Positions 60,472 to 64,000 of a DNA stretch of 64,000 bases are shown piece by piece. Below the pieces are notes generated by a model that did no database searches, was not told the DNA's origin, and worked only from the letters and a program-made list of their open reading frames with translations. Position 1 is the stretch's first letter; every line of letters starts with the position of its first letter. Source of the DNA: Anaerolineaceae bacterium (GTDB lineage: Bacteria > Chloroflexota > Anaerolineae > Aggregatilineales > Phototrophicaceae); the NCBI GenBank assembly GCA_020634165.1, contig JACKCF010000001.1, positions 1,550,001 through 1,614,000 on the forward strand. The letters run 5' to 3'. A program made the translations under genes and the position numbers.

Positions 60472-62292
60472 ATGGGTATTTTTGGTGGGCTTGATGCCGA
60501 TAAATATGATCGTCAATATAGCGACGCATATCTCGCAAAGCGCATAACCAACTACATTTTCAAATACCGTCGTGAGATGGTTGGCGTCGTCGTCGGCTTT
60601 GTCGTGTTGGCGGTTGTCGCCGCATTACGGCCAATCCTGATTGCAATAGGCGTCGATGCGCTCTCTACAGGCGGGAATACGGAAGTGCTCATCCTGGGGG
60701 CGCTGTTTGTCTCAGCCATAATCGAATATGCGGCCAACTGGATACGCCGCCGCATGCTTTCGCAGGTGATTGGCAAATTGGTGTCCCAGATGCGCAAGGA
60801 TTCTTTTGCCGCCGCCGTCGAGCGCGACCTGGCATTTTACGACACCAACAAAACGGGCAAGGTAGTCAGCCGTATCACCAGCGATACCCAGGAATTTGGC
60901 GATGTCCTGCTGTTTACGAGCGATGTCATCTCCCAGTTAATCTCTGTTTTTGTGCTGTTATTTGTGCTGCTCAACCAGTCCGCACTTCTGACCGCCATCA
61001 TCTTGGTGACGACTCCGGCCTTCTTTGGCGTGACGCTGCTCTTCCGTAACATCGCACGCCGCGTTACTCGCCAGGGATCGCGCGCGATGGCCGTTGTCAA
61101 TGACAACATTCAGGAGAGTGTCACCGGCATCAGTGTCGCCAAAAACTTCCGCCGAGAAGCCATGATCTACGACGAATTCACTGAAGTGAACATGCTCTCG
61201 TATCGCACCAACTTGCGGCGCGGTTTCGTCCTGGCGATGATTTTCCCGGCGATGCAGTTGTTGATCGGTGCCGCGATTGCGATTACCCTCTACGCTGGCG
61301 CACGGACCGTTCTGGAAGGGACAATCACTGCGGGCGTCTGGTATTTGTTTATCCAGGGTAGTGAGCGCTTCTTCTTCCCGGTGATTAACTTGGCTGCTTT
61401 CTGGAGCCAGTTCCAGCAGGGACTCAGCGCCTCTGAACGTGTTTTTGCTCTCATCGATGCTGAAAATACAGTCATCCAAACCAACAGCAAGCCCGCCGAT
61501 GGCGTACACGGCCATATCGTCTTTAAAGGTGTTAAATTTGGTTATACCGACGATGCCATCATTCTCGACGATTTCGACATCGACATTAAGCAAGGTGAAA
61601 GTGTCGCGTTTGTCGGCCACACAGGTGCGGGTAAGAGCACTATTGCCAAATTGGTTGCCCGTTTCTATGAATTCCAGGATGGTCAGATTCTGATTGATGG
61701 CCAGGATATTCGCGGCTTCAATTTGCAGGATTACCGTTCTCGCCTCGGTATCGTTCCACAGCAGCCATTTTTGTTCAGCGGTACCATCATGGAGAACATC
61801 CGCTACGCCCGCCCCAGTGCTTCTGACGAGGAAATCATTGAAATTGCCAACAGCATCGGCGGCGGCGAATGGCTGGAAACGCTGCCCGATGGCCTCAACA
61901 GCGATGTCGGTGAGCGCGGCGCACGTCTGTCAATGGGGCAACGCCAATTAGTCAGTTTGCTGCGCGTGATGGTCCAGAAGCCAGCCATCTTCATCCTGGA
62001 TGAAGCCACCGCCAGCGTTGACCCGTTCACGGAATTGCAGATTCAGGAAGCCGTTGACCTGATCCTCTCGCAGTCAACCTCCATCCTGATTGCCCACCGC
62101 CTGAGTACCGTTCGCAGCGCCGACCGCATTATCGTGCTCAAGGAAGGGGCCATCATCGAAGAAGGCAACCACGAGCAGTTGATGGAGCAGGGCGGTCACT
62201 ATGCCGAGCTGTACAATACCTATTTCCGCCACCAGTCACTCAGCTACGTCGAAGGGGCCAAATCGCGCCTGACGGAGCAAGTCGGCGACTAA
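60472..62292 (+). CDS. ABC exporter subunit with degenerate signature motif
   Basis: A 606-residue half-transporter and partner of the preceding gene. Six membrane segments are followed by a nucleotide-binding domain. Walker A GHTGAGKST is near residue 382, signature LSMGQRQ near 486 (Met for the first Gly), Walker B FILDEAT with intact Glu near 507, and H-loop IAHRLST near 540. It thus gives a competent Walker pair and a degenerate signature, complementary to its partner. Its ATG at 60472 lies 6 bases after the stop of the first subunit, so a 1:1 heterodimer is expected. Confidence 0.94.
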   Translation: MGIFGGLDADKYDRQYSDAYLAKRITNYIFKYRREMVGVVVGFVVLAVVAALRPILIAIGVDALSTGGNTEVLILGALFVSAIIEYAANWIRRRMLSQVIGKLVSQMRKDSFAAAVERDLAFYDTNKTGKVVSRITSDTQEFGDVLLFTSDVISQLISVFVLLFVLLNQSALLTAIILVTTPAFFGVTLLFRNIARRVTRQGSRAMAVVNDNIQESVTGISVAKNFRREAMIYDEFTEVNMLSYRTNLRRGFVLAMIFPAMQLLIGAAIAITLYAGARTVLEGTITAGVWYLFIQGSERFFFPVINLAAFWSQFQQGLSASERVFALIDAENTVIQTNSKPADGVHGHIVFKGVKFGYTDDAIILDDFDIDIKQGESVAFVGHTGAGKSTIAKLVARFYEFQDGQILIDGQDIRGFNLQDYRSRLGIVPQQPFLFSGTIMENIRYARPSASDEEIIEIANSIGGGEWLETLPDGLNSDVGERGARLSMGQRQLVSLLRVMVQKPAIFILDEATASVDPFTELQIQEAVDLILSQSTSILIAHRLSTVRSADRIIVLKEGAIIEEGNHEQLMEQGGHYAELYNTYFRHQSLSYVEGAKSRLTEQVGD

Positions 62293-62476
62293 CGCGGGCT
62301 GAAAGTGACTCAAATGGACTCTGTTGTAGTGGTAAGGCGTGCCTTGCCAGGGATTAGATGTCAATGACCTGCTCTTGCCTGTCACAAATGAGCGCGCGCG
62401 CGTAAATATCAACAGAACCCCGCATACCAATCGGGGCGGCACCTTAGCTAAATATCACGAATTTTGCTACTCAGAG

Positions 62477-62517
62477 GGAGCATGTACCGTTATACTGATG
62501 GGAGTGCTCCGTTTTTT
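62477..62517 (+). terminator. Probable terminator after the ABC exporter operon
   Basis: GGAGCA (62477-62482) pairs with TGCTCC (62505-62510) across a 22-base loop, followed by GTTTTTT. The stem is short and the loop long, so this is moderate evidence. The rest of the 290-base gap shows nothing else I can call. Confidence 0.55.
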
Positions 62518-62582
62518 GTTGGGTAGCGATACAGGGCTTGGCATGTTACGCCGCGCCCTGAACAAAGCGTAGAATGGGTGCT

Positions 62583-64000
62583 ATGCAGACGCCAAATGAT
62601 CTTTCGCAACGCATAATCAATACCTTTATGGCAACCACCAACTGGCTGGCCCGCTGGATCAATAAATTTGCCATGTGGACGTACCAGGGTTGGGTCTGGC
62701 TGAACAACGTCAATTGGCCCAAACTGCCGTTGACGCCTTACCAGTGGATCATCCTGTTCTATGGCATCTTGGCAGTGCTCTTCATGCTGGCGACCCCACC
62801 GCTTGAAGCAGGCGCTGAATTGCGTCACTTCGCCTTGGTCGAGCATATTGCTACCACTGGCAATTTACCTGTCCAAAATGCGGAAGAACCTGCCATCTGG
62901 CGAGAAATTGGCAGCAGTGCGCCCCTATATTACCTAGGAGCTGGGGCCATCATCTCGCCCATTGATACCAGTGATTTTGACAGTCTGTTGGTATTTAATC
63001 AGCATCGCATTTCATCGCTGGAAGACCTCGGTAACAAGAACCTGCTCCTGCGCGATAGCCCGTTCCTGCCATTACAAGGCACCGTTCTGGCGATCTATCT
63101 GCTGCGTGCCCTCAATATTGTGATGGGAATGGGCACGATTTGGTTAGTTCTGCGTATTGGCCGCCAGATCGCGCCTCAGCGCCAGATTACAGGCTATGTC
63201 GCGGCTGCCATAACAGCCTTTAATCCGGCATTTTTGTTCATCTCGGCATCTGTCTCCAATTTGCCGCTGGTGATGCTCATCAACGCAGCCGTGATTTATC
63301 TGGGCCTACAATTCACCTATACCGGTTTTGAACGCCGCCGCAGCCTGATGTTGGCTGCTCTGCTTGCGCTTGCTGTCATAGCCCATATCAGCGGCTGGGT
63401 TCTGGTAGGTGTGGTATTTATTACCGCCGTGTGGAGTGCGCGTTATCGCACAGATTGGCGTGGATTCGCTGAATTCGCCATTAGCTCGCTGGTGCTTATC
63501 GCGATTGTTGCTGGCTGGTGGTACGTTCGCAACCTCAACCTCTACAGCGATTTGACGGGCCTCAATGTGGCATCACAACTGGCTGGCTTGCGTCCCGCCG
63601 GGACCAACATCGCTCAACTGCTGGCAGAGTTCCAGCTTTTCCAGATGTCGTTCTGGGGTATTTTCGGCATACTCAATATCCAGGGAAACTTGCTGTTCTA
63701 TGCCCTGGTGAACTTCGCCGTATTGTTAGCACTGTTTGGCGTGCTGTTCCTCGCTTTGCAGCTCATCTCGATCCGCGATTTCAGCTATGCTCGCCGTGAA
63801 TTGTACGGCCTGGTGTTCATCCTGGCCGTTGTGCTTTTCAGCCTGATTGCCTACGTGATCTGGGCGTCGCAGGTATCAACCTATGAGGGCCGTGTTCTAT
63901 TCCCATTCGTGGGTGCGATCATGCCTTTTATCGCAGTCGGCTTTGTCGAAGTTGTCTGGTGGATTCTCTTTCTTCTCAGCCCGCCAGAGCGCTCCTTCGT
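62583..64000 (+). CDS. Polytopic membrane glycosyltransferase-like protein (partial)
   Basis: An open frame from the ATG at 62583 runs off the window (472 codons seen, no stop). After about 55 residues comes a first membrane segment (WIILFYGILAVLFMLA). An extracytoplasmic loop with TPPLEAGAELRHFALVEHIA and GSSAPLYYLGAG follows. This pattern resembles the GT-C/DUF2142 family, with an acidic residue near PP and a PLYY motif. Eight or so further segments include NPAFLFISASVSNLPLV and GWWYVRNLNLYSDLTGL, also typical. GT-C enzymes transfer sugars from lipid carriers. Donor and acceptor here are unknown. A protein glycosylation or surface polysaccharide role is likely. Confidence 0.75.
   Translation, partial: MQTPNDLSQRIINTFMATTNWLARWINKFAMWTYQGWVWLNNVNWPKLPLTPYQWIILFYGILAVLFMLATPPLEAGAELRHFALVEHIATTGNLPVQNAEEPAIWREIGSSAPLYYLGAGAIISPIDTSDFDSLLVFNQHRISSLEDLGNKNLLLRDSPFLPLQGTVLAIYLLRALNIVMGMGTIWLVLRIGRQIAPQRQITGYVAAAITAFNPAFLFISASVSNLPLVMLINAAVIYLGLQFTYTGFERRRSLMLAALLALAVIAHISGWVLVGVVFITAVWSARYRTDWRGFAEFAISSLVLIAIVAGWWYVRNLNLYSDLTGLNVASQLAGLRPAGTNIAQLLAEFQLFQMSFWGIFGILNIQGNLLFYALVNFAVLLALFGVLFLALQLISIRDFSYARRELYGLVFILAVVLFSLIAYVIWASQVSTYEGRVLFPFVGAIMPFIAVGFVEVVWWILFLLSPPERSF

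Noticed and set aside
60958..61620. 220-codon minus-strand open frame inside the second ABC subunit
   Set aside because: It is antisense to a conserved transporter and has no ribosome-binding site or motif.

Overview
The window reads as ordinary chromosomal sequence of a bacterium, most likely a Chloroflexota (Anaerolineae-like) organism. This placement is inference from style, not from a marker-gene search. It rests on moderate GC, secreted proteins with Thr/Pro-rich spacers, LysM, PA14 and SH3b extracellular modules, an Mre/Min morphogenesis block, and many ATGA-overlapped small operons. I see no insertion sequence, prophage, CRISPR array or rRNA. One tRNA gene is present.

Layout. 0.1-5.6 kb (+): undecaprenyl-diphosphatase, a receiver-first sensor kinase, a LysM lipoprotein, a Nudix hydrolase, ribosomal protein L19, a class I amidotransferase-like hydrolase and a small membrane protein, ending in a bidirectional terminator. 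5.7-8.3 kb: an AlbA-type regulator with an acidic insertion and two small membrane proteins. 8.4-19.7 kb (-): one long co-directional block for cell shape and division, mreB-mreC-mreD-mrdA(PBP2)-unknown membrane protein-minC-minD-minE-rodA, followed by gltX and tRNA-Gln(CTG). 19.8-29.7 kb (+): tilS, an OmpR-type response regulator behind a perfect palindrome, a secreted esterase-CapA fusion, two hypotheticals overlapped with a secreted GH3 enzyme, and a Clp ATPase whose first AAA+ module looks dead. 30.0-34.1 kb (+): esterase, hypothetical, phosphohexomutase, methyltransferase. 34.1-38 kb: a flippase, purU and a WD40-sortase fusion. 37.9-40.2 kb (+): ParB-like, PurK-like and pseudouridine synthase genes. 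40.1-46.6 kb (-): a tightly packed operon with two cobalamin-type radical SAM enzymes, two methyltransferases, an FmdB zinc ribbon, two small proteins and a LiuC-like hydratase. 46.6-49.4 kb (-): a PA14/SH3b secreted protein and a methyltransferase. 49.6-54.5 kb (+): a large APC permease and a KimA-like potassium transporter with a long structured leader. 54.5-56.6 kb (-): a GAF/PAS histidine kinase. 57-62.3 kb (+): a double-HTH regulator, a TPR protein and a two-gene heterodimeric ABC exporter. The window ends inside a membrane glycosyltransferase-like gene.

How the parts fit. The shape block supplies the elongasome scaffold (MreBCD), its transglycosylase and transpeptidase (RodA, PBP2) and the division-site selector (MinCDE). 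UppP recycles the lipid carrier that this machinery consumes. The best candidates for something undescribed are the WD40-sortase protein, the twin radical-SAM/methyltransferase operon, the esterase-CapA fusion, the unknown polytopic protein between PBP2 and MinC, and the Clp ATPase with a dead first ring.
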